From the NCBI GenBank assembly GCA_012036375.1, contig JAAUOI010000204.1, positions 1 to 5,988 of the forward strand: a stretch of DNA of 5,988 nucleotides. Direction: 5' to 3'. The notes under the pieces are model-generated. The model was not told where the DNA came from and searched no databases. It saw only the letters and a list, made by a program, of their open reading frames with translations. Position numbers and translations under genes: made by a program. Numbering within the stretch: the stretch's first letter is position 1; the number at the start of each line of letters is the position of its first letter. Below, piece by piece: positions 5,870 to 5,988 of the stretch. The stretch is from Allobrachymonas sp. Its GTDB lineage: Bacteria > Pseudomonadota > Gammaproteobacteria > Burkholderiales > Burkholderiaceae_C.

Positions 5870-5988
5870 GGTGTATGTTCCTTTTTTCAGTGCTTAAGTG
5901 TGAGGTTTGAGTGCTTTGCCGAATGGCTTGGTGATTATGCAGTAGTTAGAGGTCCGTTCTAGGTAACGCGAAAAGCGCGAAAGGGCGC
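5870..5988 (-). promoter_or_regulatory. ssb upstream region with a weak candidate -10 box
   Basis: On the minus strand CATAAT (5939-5934) matches five of six -10 bases, 64 bases before the ssb ATG. I see no good -35 box at 16-18 bases. The far right end may hold the last codons of another minus-strand gene, since short frames enter from the edge and stop within the region, but too little is present to say. Confidence 0.25.

Noticed and set aside
1..5988. CRISPR array, tRNA/rRNA genes, phage or IS genes, toxin-antitoxin or defence systems
   Set aside because: No regularly spaced direct repeats, no transposase or nuclease motifs and no RNA gene signatures were seen on either strand.

Overview
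The window looks like a chromosomal stretch of a betaproteobacterium, most likely Burkholderiales/Comamonadaceae, with moderate GC. The evidence is the style of the proteins (SSB type, UbiA, and a D-lactate dehydrogenase like human LDHD) and a family of short AT-rich intergenic repeats of the kind I remember from Comamonadaceae genomes. The taxonomic call is inference from memory of family sequences; no search was run.

Layout, left to right. Minus strand, 1-1010: the N-terminal three quarters of an FAD-linked D-lactate dehydrogenase, running off the left edge. It diverges from a plus-strand group: an MscS-type mechanosensitive channel (1161-1976) closed by a strong intrinsic terminator, a PduO-type cobalamin adenosyltransferase (2071-2643), a YddG-like EamA/DMT exporter (2727-3604) and a small lipoprotein of unknown function (3749-4302 after correction). 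A bidirectional terminator at 4345-4372 separates these from the convergent minus-strand pair ssb (5869-5373) and ubiA (5279-4390), which may be co-transcribed. The genes are ordinary housekeeping and membrane functions with no obvious shared pathway. I see no phage, IS, CRISPR, defence or toxin-antitoxin genes.

Two things stand out. First, five of the seven genes carry exactly one single-base frameshift, in or beside a short run of identical bases, with the family sequence continuing intact in the next frame. This affects even ssb and ubiA, so the consensus sequence is probably wrong at these sites and the genes are probably not decayed. I annotate them as CDS with a frameshift. The lipoprotein's visible stop at 4264 is one such artefact; restoring one base adds a convincing C-terminus ending at 4302.

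Second, a dispersed repeat of about 50-65 bp occurs four times in 3.4 kb. One copy forms the terminator of the channel gene, one lies just before the exporter start, one lies between ssb and ubiA, and one lies inside the ubiA reading frame, where it encodes roughly residues 231-251 with AT-rich codons. The copies at 4529 and 5305 agree at 42 of 52 aligned positions by hand count.
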